64,000 nt of DNA from Tragulus kanchil (lineage: Eukaryota > Chordata > Mammalia > Artiodactyla > Tragulidae). This document shows positions 24,036 to 62,843 of the stretch, one piece after another. Under the pieces are notes generated by a model that searched no databases, had not been told where the DNA came from, and was given only the letters and a program-made list of their open reading frames with translations. Positions within the stretch are counted from its first letter, which is position 1. Each line of letters begins with the position of its first letter. The stretch lies in assembly GCA_022376925.1 (NCBI GenBank), contig JAIOJX010000004.1, positions 3,596,001 to 3,660,000 of the forward strand, given 5' to 3'. Position numbers and translations under genes: made by a program.

Positions 24036-25817
24036 GACATGGGAGAGGCAGGAGACGCTGAAGCCAGGTCAGGAGGGGCCTTGACGACCACATGGGAATG
24101 TTGGACTTTGTTTGTTGGGCCATGGGGAGCCATCACAAGTGTTAGAGCAAAGGAGAGGCAAGATCTTAGTATGCTTCAAGAAGACCAGTAATGGAGAAGA
24201 AAAATTTTGAGATGTGGAAGCTGCCATCTTGTCCCTTGTGAAGCGGAACAAGCTCTCTGAGAACTCTGTGATTTTCCAGAAGCTGTGTTACTTCCCTGTA
24301 TTTGTGACATTCTAGTTCCTTGCAGTGATTACCCACAAAACCCCAAACCAGCAAGAGACTGGAACTGCCCCAACCCTGTCAGGTGGAAAGAAGCCATTGG
24401 CAAGAGCAGACACACATCCCAAAGGGGGACCAGAGAGAAGGGCAGGGGCTGAGCCAGTTGGAGGGGACCACAGGGAGACAGTCTGGCTTCTGTGATGTCC
24501 CCGAGTCCCATGCTGGATCCTGAGAAGGCCCAGCCCCCTGCCCCAGGCCAGGGCCCATTCCTCAGGCCCCGGGAGTAGTTGTGGCTGATGGTATTTTGAG
24601 CTGTGAGAACCCATTACAGCCCAGAGAAGCCCCAGAACCACCCTCCAAGCAGGAGCCTCCCCAGAGAATTCCGAGGCCCTCACCTTGAGTGGGTGGCTGT
24701 CACGCTGACCCTAAGGCTCAGCCCGCTGTCCCCTCTGCATCCAGGAACTGGACTCCAAGACTTCCTGAAGAAGGAAAGGACAACCTATTCCAGTCTTCTT
24801 GCCTGGAGAATCCCATGGACAGAGGAGCCTGGTGGGCCACAGTCCATGGTGTTGCAAAGAGCTGGACATGACTAGAGCGACTGAGCATGCGTGCACACAA
24901 CTCAACTACAAAAAATCCAGTTAAAACATGGATAGAAGAACTGTCTTTTGCAAAGACATTTTGCAAATGGCCAACAGGCACATGAAATGATGCACAACAT
25001 CACTAATCATCAGGGAAATCAAACCAAAACACAATGAGATAGCCCCTCACAGCTGCTAGAATGGCTCTTATCAGAAAGACAAGTGATAGACATGGGAGAG
25101 GCAGGAGACGCTGAAGCCAGGTCAGGAGGGGCCTTGACGACCACATGGGAATGTTGGACTTTGTTTGTTGGGCCATGGGGAGCCATCACAAGTGTTAGAG
25201 CAAAGGAGAGGCAAGATCTTAGTATGCTTCAAGAAGACCAGTAATGGAGAAGAAAAATTTTGAGATGTGGAAGCTGCCATCTTGTCCCTTGTGAAGCGGA
25301 ACAAGCTCTCTGAGAACTCTGTGATTTTCCAGAAGCTGTGTTACTTCCCTGTATTTGTGACATTCTAGTTCCTTGCAGTGATTACCCACAAAACCCCAAA
25401 CCAGCAAGAGACTGGAACTGCCCCAACCCTGTCAGGTGGAAAGAAGCCATTGGCAAGAGCAGACACACATCCCAAAGGGGGACCAGAGAGAAGGGCAGGG
25501 GCTGAGCCAGTTGGAGGGGACCACAGGGAGACAGTCTGGCTTCTGTGATGTCCCCGAGTCCCATGCTGGATCCTGAGAAGGCCCAGCCCCCTGCCCCAGG
25601 CCAGGGCCCATTCCTCAGGCCCCGGGAGTAGTTGTGGCTGATGGTATTTTGAGCTGTGAGAACCCATTACAGCCCAGAGAAGCCCCAGAACCACCCTCCA
25701 AGCAGGAGCCTCCCCAGAGAATTCCGAGGCCCTCACCTTGAGTGGGTGGCTGTCACGCTGACCCTAAGGCTCAGCCCGCTGTCCCCTCTGCATCCAGGAA
25801 CTGGACTCCAAGACTTC
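23711..25817. repeat. Direct tandem duplication, offset 1053 bp
   Basis: Copies about 23711-24763 and 24764-25817, joined at a short shared CTGA(A/G)GAAGG. Copy 2 carries a Bov-A2 SINE cut off at its start and so lacks the SINE 5' end present in copy 1. A truncated SINE without its own target duplication is what a misjoin would make. Confidence 0.9.
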
Positions 25818-26186
25818 CTGAGGAAGGCAGAAGCAAAGACACCAGACTCACAGGAATGAGCCTCCTGACGCGTGACCTTGGGCCAGCACTTGATGGCTCT
25901 GAGCCGCAGCTTTCCTATTCAGGCAACTCAGCTCATTGCCTAGCTTTACTGTGAGCAGCACATTGCCCCCGAGAGGACCCCTCTCTAAATGATGAGGGGC
26001 CGAGCACAGAGCCAAGGTCTTATGGGTCTCTTTCTATGCTGTGTTTGTTAATGGATACTTTTTAATGCAGGCATATATTATATAGATGCTTCTATAAAAG
26101 TAATTTTAAATGTTTATGAAGCTGAATGAGAAACTGAAATAGGAGAGACCTTGCGGAGGCAGGGCTCTAATTCAAAGAAGGAGCAT

Positions 26187-28425
26187 TAATGGGGTTGTAG
26201 GGTCCCTCATCAGCTGAGGGTCAGGGCCCCAGGAGCAAACACTTTCAGTCATTCTTTTTCCAGGAACAAGGACCCAGGCTGTGAATAGGGTGGTGGAAGC
26301 ATTGTGTCGTCAAGTGGCTCATCGACTGGGAGGAAAATTCCAGCTCACCCATTCCCGTGGGGTGTCTGAGCACGGGGTGGGGAGGCAGGAGCCACAGAGG
26401 CGGCACAGGGGCGTGGGGGCTCCAGCCTCCACCAGACTCTTTGTTTATTAGGTCCACCTGCCCTCAGCTCTCTTGGTTCTTTCCTTTCCCCACCGCTTTC
26501 CCTTGGATATCCCCAGTCCCAGACGTCTGGGGTTGGGAGACCGGGGCTGGCCCTGCACCCCAGGCTGGGCTTCACCTCCCTGAGCCCGGCCCCGGCTCCC
26601 ATTCCATCCCCGTCACACCCATCAGACACCCTTGAGCACGTCACGTCACACCTCCCTGAACGGTGTCCCCTCTGTAGCATGGGGACAGTCGCGGCACTGG
26701 GCTCGGAGGGCAGGCGTGAGGGGCAGAGATGTGTGCAGTGGCAGGACAGCCCGGCACAGAGTGACCATCTAGCAAGCAGTGCCCGTGTTTTGTCCCCCTT
26801 TCTCTCCCTGTGGCATCATTTGCTCCATTTACTTCTGGGCGAACCCACCCAAGGCCCCTAAGGGGCAGGCCTGAGACTAAGGGAGCCGAGGTCCACTGAC
26901 CTCCAGACGGAGACTTTCCCACGGACAAGGCCAATCCCTGGCATGTGGTATGGCTTATTCATCTCCTGCCACAGCCAGGGGAGAGGGGGCCATGGGCTCT
27001 GAGGCCAGGACCTCTAGGAGGGTGGGCTCTGTGTGGCCAGGCCCTGCAGCGGGGGAAGGAGGGGCTCCCCGGGGTGGCTCAGCTGCCCCTGAGGTGGCAG
27101 CTGGGCCCGTGAGTCAGAGCTGCCCCAGGCCTCCGTTCCTCTCCTGCGGCAGCCACAGCCCCGACTTCTGGAGGCTGTCCAGGAGGCCTGGGGTTCCAGG
27201 AGGCGGCACTGGTCCCCAGAAACAGAGAGACCCTTCCCAGCTCAGAAGAGCAAGGGATGGCCAGGGTCACACAGTGAGCTGTGACAGGTCTCCAAAGGCC
27301 CATGCAGCAGAGGTCATTCTTAATGGGGTTGTAGGGTCCCTCATCAGCTGAGGGTCAGGGCCCCAGGAGCAAACACTTTCAGTCATTCTTTTCCAGGAAC
27401 AAGGACCCAGGCTGTGAATAGGGTGGTGGAAGCATTGTGTCCAAGTGGCTCATCGACTGGGAGGAAAATTCCAGCTCACCCATTCCCGTGGGGTGTCTGA
27501 GCACGGGGTGGGGAGGCAGGAGCCACAGAGGCGGCACAGGGGCGTGGGGGCTCCAGCCTCCACCAGACTCTTTGTTTATTAGGTCCACCTGCCCTCAGCT
27601 CTCTTGGTTCTTTCCTTTCCCCACCGCTTTCCCTTGGATATCCCCAGTCCCAGACGTCTGGGGTTGGGAGACCGGGGCTGGCCCTGCACCCCAGGCTGGG
27701 CTTCACCTCCCTGAGCCCGGCCCCGGCTCCCATTCCATCCCCGTCACACCCATCAGACACCCTTGAGCACGTCACGTCACACCTCCCTGAACGGTGTCCC
27801 CTCTGTAGCATGGGGACAGTCGCGGCACTGGGCTCGGAGGGCAGGCGTGAGGGGCAGAGATGTGTGCAGTGGCAGGACAGCCCGGCACAGAGTGACCATC
27901 TAGCAAGCAGTGCCCGTGTTTTGTCCCCCTTTCTCTCCCTGTGGCATCATTTGCTCCATTTACTTCTGGGCGAACCCACCCAAGGCCCCTAAGGGGCAGG
28001 CCTGAGACTAAGGGAGCCGAGGTTCACTGACCTCCAGACGGAGACTTTCCCACGGACAAGGCCAATCCCTGGCATGTGGTATGGCTTATTCATCTCCTGC
28101 CACAGCCAGGGGAGAGGGGGCCATGGGCTCTGAGGCCAGGACCTCTAGGAGGGTGGGCTCTGTGTGGCCAGGCCCTGCAGCGGGGGAAGGAGGGGCTCCC
28201 CGGGGTGGCTCAGCTGCCCCTGAGGTGGCAGCTGGGCCCGTGAGTCAGAGCTGCCCCAGGCCTCCGTTCCTCTCCCTGCGGGCAGCCACAGCCCCCGACT
28301 TCTGGAGGCTGTCCAGGGAGGCCTGGGGTTCCAGGAGGCGGCACTGGTCCCCAGAAACAGAGAGACCCCTTCCCCAGCTCAGAGAGAGCAAGGGATGGCC
28401 AGGGTCACACAGTGAGCTGTGACAG
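26187..28425. repeat. Direct tandem duplication, offset about 1131 bp
   Basis: Copies about 26187-27293 and 27320-28425. The last 180 bases of copy 1 have many single-base deletions in runs of C and G relative to copy 2 (for example CCCTGCGGGC to CCTGCGGC). Confidence 0.9.
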
Positions 28426-28791
28426 GTCTCAGGCAGAAACCTGGTGCCCGCCAGGTGACCCCTCCAGAGGCCCTGGCAGAAGGGCCAGGGAGCCCCACGC
28501 TGGCCAGGACTGTGCCCTCTGCCCTCGCCCTGGCAGTGCTCTTGCCCTGGCCCCATTTCCAGCCAAGTCTCCCTGACCTGGGCTGGGAAGTGGAGCCTAC
28601 AACCAGTACCAAGCTGGCCAGTGGACACCAAGGTGCCTGGCTCGTGCCAGCCCCACACCACCAAGCTGCTATAGCCATGAGGAGAGGGTGTGCACCCCCC
28701 TCCTAGCCTGGCTGACTCTCAGAGCCACGGCCGGGCCCCTGCTTCCCTACCCCGGCCGTGCCCTGGCCATACCCACCCACGTCTTCCTCAC

Positions 28792-28885
28792 CTCCTCTTC
28801 CTCTGTCTCCTTCATCCTCTCTCCTCATTCTTCCTGCTCTGTGCTCCCTCAAGCACACTGTCCTTCTCCCTGCTCCTGCCTGAGC
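28792..28885 (-). other. CSF1R: Candidate CSF1R exon 1, second copy
   Basis: Same purine-rich element and donor 1081 bp further downstream, carried by the duplication 28129-30271. It is too far from PDGFRB to fit the usual spacing, so it is probably the redundant assembly copy. Confidence 0.3.
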
Positions 28886-29872
28886 TGACCACTACTCACC
28901 GGGGCCTGGGATCTGGGCTAAGCCTATGCCTCTCACGAGCCTCACCCACCTCAGTCTGGGCCACAGGAGCGGGGTGGGGCGGCCCGGCTTACCAGTCAAA
29001 GCCAAAGCACATGGTGGGGTGGGTGGGGGTGGCAGCGGGGCTCAGGCTCTCCCAACCCAGAACCAGGCAGGACAGACAAGCAGAGTCAGACAAGCCTTCT
29101 TCCAGAGTGTGGAAAACCAAAGCCTGAGGTCCAGGTCCCCCAGCTATCAGCAAGGGGAAGGGGGAGCGTGAGAACCCCGGTCTGACAGGTGGCAGCTGGG
29201 CCACTGAGGGGGTCTCTGAGGCCAGGACCTCTAGGAGGGTGGGCTCTGTGTGGCCAGGCCCTGCAGCGGGGAAGGAGGGGCTCCCGGTGGCTCAGCTGCC
29301 CCTGAGGTGGCAGCTGGGCCCGTGAGTCAGAGCTGCCCCAGGCCTCCGTTCCTCTCCCTGCGGGCAGCCACAGCCCCGACTTCTGGAGGCTGTCCAGGGA
29401 GGCCTGGGGTTCCAGGAGGCGGCACTGGTCCCCAGAAACAGAGAGACCCCTTCCCCAGCTCAGAGAGAGCAAGGGATGGCCAGGGTCACACAGTGAGCTG
29501 TGACAGGTCTCAGGCAGAAACCTGGTGCCCGCCAGGTGACCCCTCCAGAGGCCCTGGCAGAAGGGCCAGGGAGCCCCACGCTGGCCAGGACTGTGCCCTC
29601 TGCCCTCGCCCTGGCAGTGCTCTTGCCCTGGCCCCATTTCCAGCCAAGTCTCCCTGACCTGGGCTGGGAAGTGGAGCCTACAACCAGTACCAAGCTGGCC
29701 AGTGGACACCAAGGTGCCTGGCTCGTGCCAGCCCCACACCACCAAGCTGCTATAGCCATGAGGAGAGGGTGTGCACCCCCCTCCTAGCCTGGCTGACTCT
29801 CAGAGCCACGGCCGGGCCCCTGCTTCCCTACCCCGGCCGTGCCCTGGCCATACCCACCCACGTCTTCCTCAC

Positions 29873-29966
29873 CTCCTCTTCCTCTGTCTCCTTCATCCTC
29901 TCTCCTCATTCTTCCTGCTCTGTGCTCCCTCAAGCACACTGTCCTTCTCCCTGCTCCTGCCTGAGC
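29873..29966 (-). other. CSF1R: Candidate CSF1R non-coding exon 1 (copy nearest PDGFRB)
   Basis: A minus-strand purine-rich stretch (GGAGAAGGACAGTG... GAGGAAGAGGAG) is followed by a GTGAGG donor below 29873. It lies about 430 bp beyond the PDGFRB poly(A) signal. In human, CSF1R exon 1 lies within about 500 bp of the end of PDGFRB and has a GA-rich leader. The match is by position, composition and donor, not by alignment. The upstream edge is approximate. Confidence 0.42.
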
Positions 29967-29999
29967 TGACCACTACTCACCGGGGCCTGGGATCTGGGC

Positions 30000-30394
30000 T
30001 AAGCCTATGCCTCTCACGAGCCTCACCCACCTCAGTCTGGGCCACAGGAGCGGGGTGGGGCGGCCCGGCTTACCAGTCAAAGCCAAAGCACATGGTGGGG
30101 TGGGTGGGGGTGGCAGCGGGGCTCAGGCTCTCCCAACCCAGAACCAGGCAGGACAGACAAGCAGAGTCAGACAAGCCTTCTTCCAGAGTGTGGAAAACCA
30201 AAGCCTGAGGTCCAGGTCCCCCAGCTATCAGCAAGGGGAAGGGGGAGCGTGAGAACCCCGGTCTGACAGGTGGAAACGGACTGGAGCTGGAGGGCCATGC
30301 GGGGATCCTACAGCTGAGGGAGCCCAGCCGCCCACCCTGCTCCTGCCACCCCCCGGGCCCAGGGATCCACACCTGTGCGACACCATGAGGTCTG
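30000..30394 (-). promoter_or_regulatory. Short PDGFRB-CSF1R intergenic region, likely distal CSF1R promoter
   Basis: About 400 bp between the PDGFRB cleavage site and the CSF1R exon 1 candidate. GC-rich with no TATA box recognised. Assigned by position only: in other mammals the upstream (exon 1) CSF1R promoter is in this gap. Confidence 0.35.
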
Positions 30395-32220
30395 CGAGTG
30401 AGAAGCACCAGGTTTAATATTAAAATCTTTCTCTTAAAAAAAAAGGGTACACAGAGAGGAAAATTTGACGGCATACAAAATAGCACTTCTGTCATATAAA
30501 TGTGAGTTAATGTGAGTCCTAAAAATACTCGTAAACCTAGGTGACTACATCTTTGGTACCGCAGTGAGAGCCCACGCCCTCTCCTTCACCGGCTCTGGGT
30601 GTCCCGGGAGGGGAGATGCCGGCCAACACAGGGAGCTGGTTCCCAGAGTCGCTGACCTGCCCTCGCCCCGCACCCCATCCAGCCCTCCCCCTGCAGCGGT
30701 CCTGGCCACAGCCTCACGCCACAGGCCCCTCCAGTGCCCGCTGGGCTGGCAGAGACAGTGAGGCTGAGCACGCCTGGGCAGACGGTCGTCTCCCACGGCT
30801 CCTGCTTCAGGACAGGGCAGCTGGCAGGTGGGAAGGCAGCCCCTACAGTGCCCACCTCTTGTGCCCCCTCCTCAGGTCCTCGCTCTGAGCTTCCTGTCCT
30901 CTCACCGTCTGTTTAGGTCTGTGGCACAGCCCTGGACGCCAGGTGCTGACGTGGTGGGCTGGGCCAGGTGGTCGGATCTGCCAGCTGCCTCCTTTGCCCA
31001 GGATAGCTCCAGAGGTCATGTGGGTGCTGAAAGGGCTCCCCTGGTGCCCCCTGTACCTGGGGCAGCTACTGGGGGCTTTCCAGGGCACTGGCTTTCACTC
31101 AAAGTCCAGGCAACTGGCCTCTGGGGACCTGCTGAGGCCTGGGGAAGGTGCGCAGTTCCTGAATGTCTGGAGTGTGCTGTATGATCTGGAACCTTCCCAG
31201 ACCCCAGCTGATCCCTTGAATAAAGGTTTGAAGCATTTATCTTTGCTTCATCGGGGCAAGTATGCAACCCCTGGAATACTCTAGAATGTTAGTGCCGGCA
31301 GGGCACCAGAAGTCAGTGAGTCCAATTTTTCAACAGGGAAAACAGGCCCAGAGAGGTCGAGGGGCCAGTGCCGCACCGGTCCACACACGCAGACACCTGC
31401 TGCAGGCATGTCAACACACGCATCAGGGATGTGAGCGCCTCTGGCCCGGGGACTCTGGTGAGTGGAGTAAGACTGCCAGTGACGAGGACAAAAGATCCCT
31501 GAACCTACAGGGCCAGGAAGACATGGACACAGGTGTGTTCCGGGGAGGTGCACCCCGAGTGCCTGGGGCAGGGTGACAGGCCAGGGGGTCCTGTACTTGG
31601 CTCAGCCCCCAGCATTAATTAAGCACAGAAGGCCCCAGACCAGCCTGGGCCTGGGAAAGCAAAGACTGGCACTGAGGGCAGGTGGCTTCTGGATGAGGCA
31701 ACATTGTCCAAGGCCAGGCCCTAGCTCAGCCGGGAGCCGGAGATGCTAGGGTCACTTCCCAGCTCTTGGGCAGAAAAAAGTGCAAGGAGAGAGCTGCAGC
31801 TCCTTGAGGGTCAGCTGGCTGAACAGAAAACAGTTAATAATCCACAACCTCGTGAACCTTGAGAATCTCCTTGGGGATTCCATCTCCACATCTGTCAGCC
31901 AGGGTGAGAATCCCAGTTCGTGAGCTGCCAAGCCCACTGTTCCCATCTTACAGACGGGGAAACTGAGTCCGCTGGGAGAGCCCTGGCTCAGAGTCACGTG
32001 GGCGCTCCAGAGGCAGAGGACTGGTCACGGTCCCTCCAGTGCTCTTGCCTCCTAAGCCAGCCCCAGGGGTTGGGTGTGATGTGCCAGGGGCAGAAGTTTT
32101 CTGGAAGGGGACAGCTGACAGGAGCGGCCCGGCTGACGGGAGGCCAGGCCGGACCAGGCGGCGCGGGGTGCTGGGAGGTAGAGGGGGAGCTCCGGGCAGG
32201 GCAGGGTTGGGGGCCAGCCC
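30395..32220 (-). other. PDGFRB: PDGFRB 3' UTR
   Basis: About 1.8 kb from the stop codon to the predicted cleavage site, comparable to the human 3' UTR. It contains an antisense MIR at about 31925-32000. The part from 31457 upward is duplicated (see 31457-33783). One base difference near 32209/33372 separates the copies. Confidence 0.75.
30413..30418 (-). terminator. PDGFRB: PDGFRB poly(A) signal, variant ATTAAA
   Basis: On the minus strand ATTAAA sits about 1.8 kb after the stop, preceded by an A/T-rich stretch and followed within 40 bases by a GT-rich element (about 30360-30385). No AATAAA is nearby. Cleavage is expected around 30390-30405. ATTAAA is the commonest variant signal in mammals. 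Confidence 0.65.
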
Positions 32221-59738
<27,518 letters not shown>

Positions 59739-62700
59739 GGTATCCTGCAAAGTTAAACAGAAGTCAGGGCCCAGAGTAGCCAGAGGGAATGCCATGGCCC
59801 ATCCATGCTCTGGGCTTGCAGAGTTAGCCCCAGGACTTACTCCGGGCCACACAGCCTCTGGATCCATTGGGCTAAAGTCAAAGGCTGCCCATATCCCACA
59901 CCAAGCAGGCACTCATGCCCAAGGGTCTCCTTTCCCTGCACTGGGCCCAGTCTCGGGGTGCCTGGACCCTGCTTTGGCTCTGCCTTTACCTCTCTGATGG
60001 ACTTGACTGAAACCTCCCCCACCACATGCCCGGCTTTTCCCTGGGTCTTAGTTTCTCTGCATGTACAGTGGGGGTGGGGTCTTGGGCTGGATGGTGTCCA
60101 GGGGCCCGCCAGCTCTAACAGCCTATCCTCGGTGACAGTTCCAATACCAGGCTCTTATCTGCCAGGACAAATATTTAGGAAAGTGTGATGAAAGGCTTGA
60201 GGGAGAGGGAGGGGGTAAGCCAGAACCCAGAGAACTCCCACAGCTCCACAAGCACAACAGGAAGTGGAGGCGGCTGTGGGAAGGGAAGCGGGGGAGTGGG
60301 GCTGTGGAATGTGGGGGGCACCCCTCATGCCTGGCCCCTCTACTCAGCCCTAAGCTGCACGGGGAGGCCAGGGGGCGGGGCCAGGGGCCAGACCCAGGGG
60401 AGGCCTTACCACGCAGCAAGGCATCCTTGCAAACTACTGAATCCAACCCCCACCCCCAGCTCCAGTGTCCAGACAGAGAGACTGAGGCTCTGAGAGGGAA
60501 AGAAGTTGGCCCAAGGTTACACAGCAGAGCTTGTTCTAGAGGGAGACAAAGAGACTGGAATGATAGCAGTAGAAAGACAAAGACTCAGAGACAGAGACAA
60601 ATCACCCAGTGACGGAGGCAGAAAGAGAAGCAGGGACACAGACAGACAGACCGAACTGCATGGGTCTTCAACCCATCCCTGCCCTTGGCATGGCTCCTAA
60701 CGCCAGCTTGCCCCCATTCCGCCCTCACCTTGCCCCTTTTTACACTCCAGGGCTGGGATCTGAGTTTCAGCCCCGGCAGGGCTACCTCTTGCACCAGCAC
60801 ATCTCAGTGGCCCCCATTCCCAAAATGGGACGACGGCAAGTGGACCACTGCAGGGGGTGTTTCTATACTAGTCATGGGACACAGCCAAGAGCCCTGGACT
60901 GGGACCACTGGTCTCAGATCTGCTCAGCACCCTAAGAGCTCCCTGGACAATCTGCTCTCCTCCTCTTCTTTCTCCCCGTCTCTTCAGACCTGCCTGCCTG
61001 AGGGTCCTCTCTCCCATCTCCCAGTTGCTTTAGAGTCCAGCCATTCGGAGGCTACACCCCATGGGTCCCCCTCCCACCCCTCCTGCCCCAGCCCTCCAGC
61101 TGCATGCCAGGCCTCCTCGGGCAGGAGGGAGCAGCCCCGCCGCGGAGCCAGCAGCCCCACAGAGGCCCATCTGCCCCTTGGTGGGTGCCTCTCTGGATCG
61201 CCCCCTTCCTGCCAGAGATCTCAGCCAAAGAAAATCATTAGCAGTGAAGGCTGGGGGAAGGGGTCATTTTAGCCTCCCGCCCCTCCACTCCCAGCCTCCC
61301 TGGCTGGCCGCACTGTTTATTATTCTAAAGGAGGAATTTGGTCGGCTGGCCTGGAGATGGGAGGTCATGATGACTAGGGCTGGCCTGCCTCTGGAAGGCT
61401 GTGGGCTAAGCCCCTGGGCGAGCAGCCCCCGACCCTGGCTCCTGTCTGCTAGGTCTAGGGCTAAGGGGCCTAGAGTCCCCGAGGCTCTCAGCTGGGAGGA
61501 GCCTTCTTGTAGAGGCAGCAGAGGCCCAGAGACTGGCAGAATCGTAACCCAGTCACACAGCAGGCTGTGGGGAGTGCATGGGCTGGGCAAAGGAGCTGAG
61601 GGAGAGGCAGACACCTTAGTGAGAGTAGAGATAACCAGGCGTCTTGAATTGGCTTCTCACTTCATGAAATTAGGATTTCACATGGGGCTTTAGACCTACT
61701 GTGAGCCTGAGTCTCCAGCCCCTTCAGGTACTCAGCTTCCCCATCCACATGGGGAGAGGTTTGGATGGGTCATCTCAGGGACCCGTCCCTACTTTAACAC
61801 TGCCAGAGAGAAGATTCCGGTCACTGTTATTTCTGCCGGGGTGGTCTGGGAGTATGGGGGTGTTGAGGAGAAGAAACGCAACATTCCTGAGGCTGAGGCA
61901 GAAAAAGCATCCTTAACTCATCTCATTCCGTGGATTCAATTCCCTAACCATTTGGTCCCAGATTTGCTGTGTGTACTTTGACAGACTGTTTCCCTCTCTG
62001 GGCTTCTGCTTTTCAAGTGACTTCCAGACAAGTGAACGGGTGACGCGGACACTCAGGAGGTGGTGGGGGAGCACGGCGTGGGCAACAAGCTGGTGGACTG
62101 GGAAGAACCAGACTGGGGCTCGGGACGCCACCTCCTGGGTCACCCTGGATGGCTCCCCGACACCTCCAGTGGTCTACCCAGTACCTACGGTTTCCCAGAG
62201 GCTGCGTTTCCAGACAACTCCACAAGGGCCCAAGTGGCAAAGTGGAGGCGGAGGGCTTGCCTATGACCACTTCCCTTCTTCAAGGGCAGGGCTAGGTTCC
62301 AGGGAAGAGCTATGTGGGACAAAGTGGGTGTCACAGCGGGGATGCGTCACCCTTCTGCCATGGTCTCCTGCCTGGGGAGGCCCTTGGAGCAGAGAGAGGG
62401 AGGGGACCCTCAGGGACCTCCCCTTTATTTGTGAGGTGATTGCTCTGTGGCAAGTTCTCACGATTCTTCCTGTTTTGGAAGGTTGGGGGTGCAGAGGCCC
62501 CAAGGTGGGATAATTGCCCAGCTCCTCACAGTGAGTCAGAGGTACCCCCTTGATCCAGGGGAGAACCCCAAGTCCAGGGGAGCAAGCACGCTTGAGAACT
62601 CCTCCTCAGAGCCTTGCTCATGCAAGCCTCCACTCCTTTCCCACCGCCTTAATCTAAATAAATCCAGTCCATCTTGGCCACATCCGCCAGCAGCGGCTTC

Positions 62701-62843
62701 CCTCCCTCAGGGTCCCGAGGCTCCCACGACACAGGCCGCCTGGGGAGGGGGCCTGCACGGCTGCCAGCGGGGGAGGCTTGCACACGGACAGCACGTGCGC
62801 ACCCAGCACAGGCTCCCGCCTACGCACTCACTCACACACTGCT

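Larger units (their letters stand above)
19621..28791. other. Non-coding interval, probable CSF1R intron 1
   Basis: Holds MIRs, an L1 with an inserted Bov-A2, and four 1.1-kb duplications. The long open frames on both strands in 26-29 kb reflect high GC and low stop density; no domain is recognisable and each repeats with the duplications. No CSF1R coding exon or other gene seen. Confidence 0.6.
28129..30271. repeat. Direct tandem duplication, offset about 1081 bp, chained
   Basis: Copies about 28129-29192 and 29213-30271, including the CSF1R exon 1 candidate. It overlaps the preceding duplication, so a GC-rich 290-bp segment occurs three times (from about 26999, 28130 and 29213). The start of copy 2 has dropped bases in G and C runs. 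Confidence 0.9.

Noticed and set aside
1..28700. CSF1R coding exon 2 (signal peptide)
   Set aside because: I looked for a minus-strand MGPG-Leu-rich signal exon and found none; it probably lies below the window.
29086..29745. Open frame of 219 codons on the minus strand
   Set aside because: Crosses a duplication junction and its N-terminal part is repeated at 28245-28664. No recognisable domain.
61061..61693. Open frame of 210 codons on the plus strand in PDGFRB intron 1
   Set aside because: Pro/Ser/Arg rich, no domain, antisense to the gene. Most likely chance.
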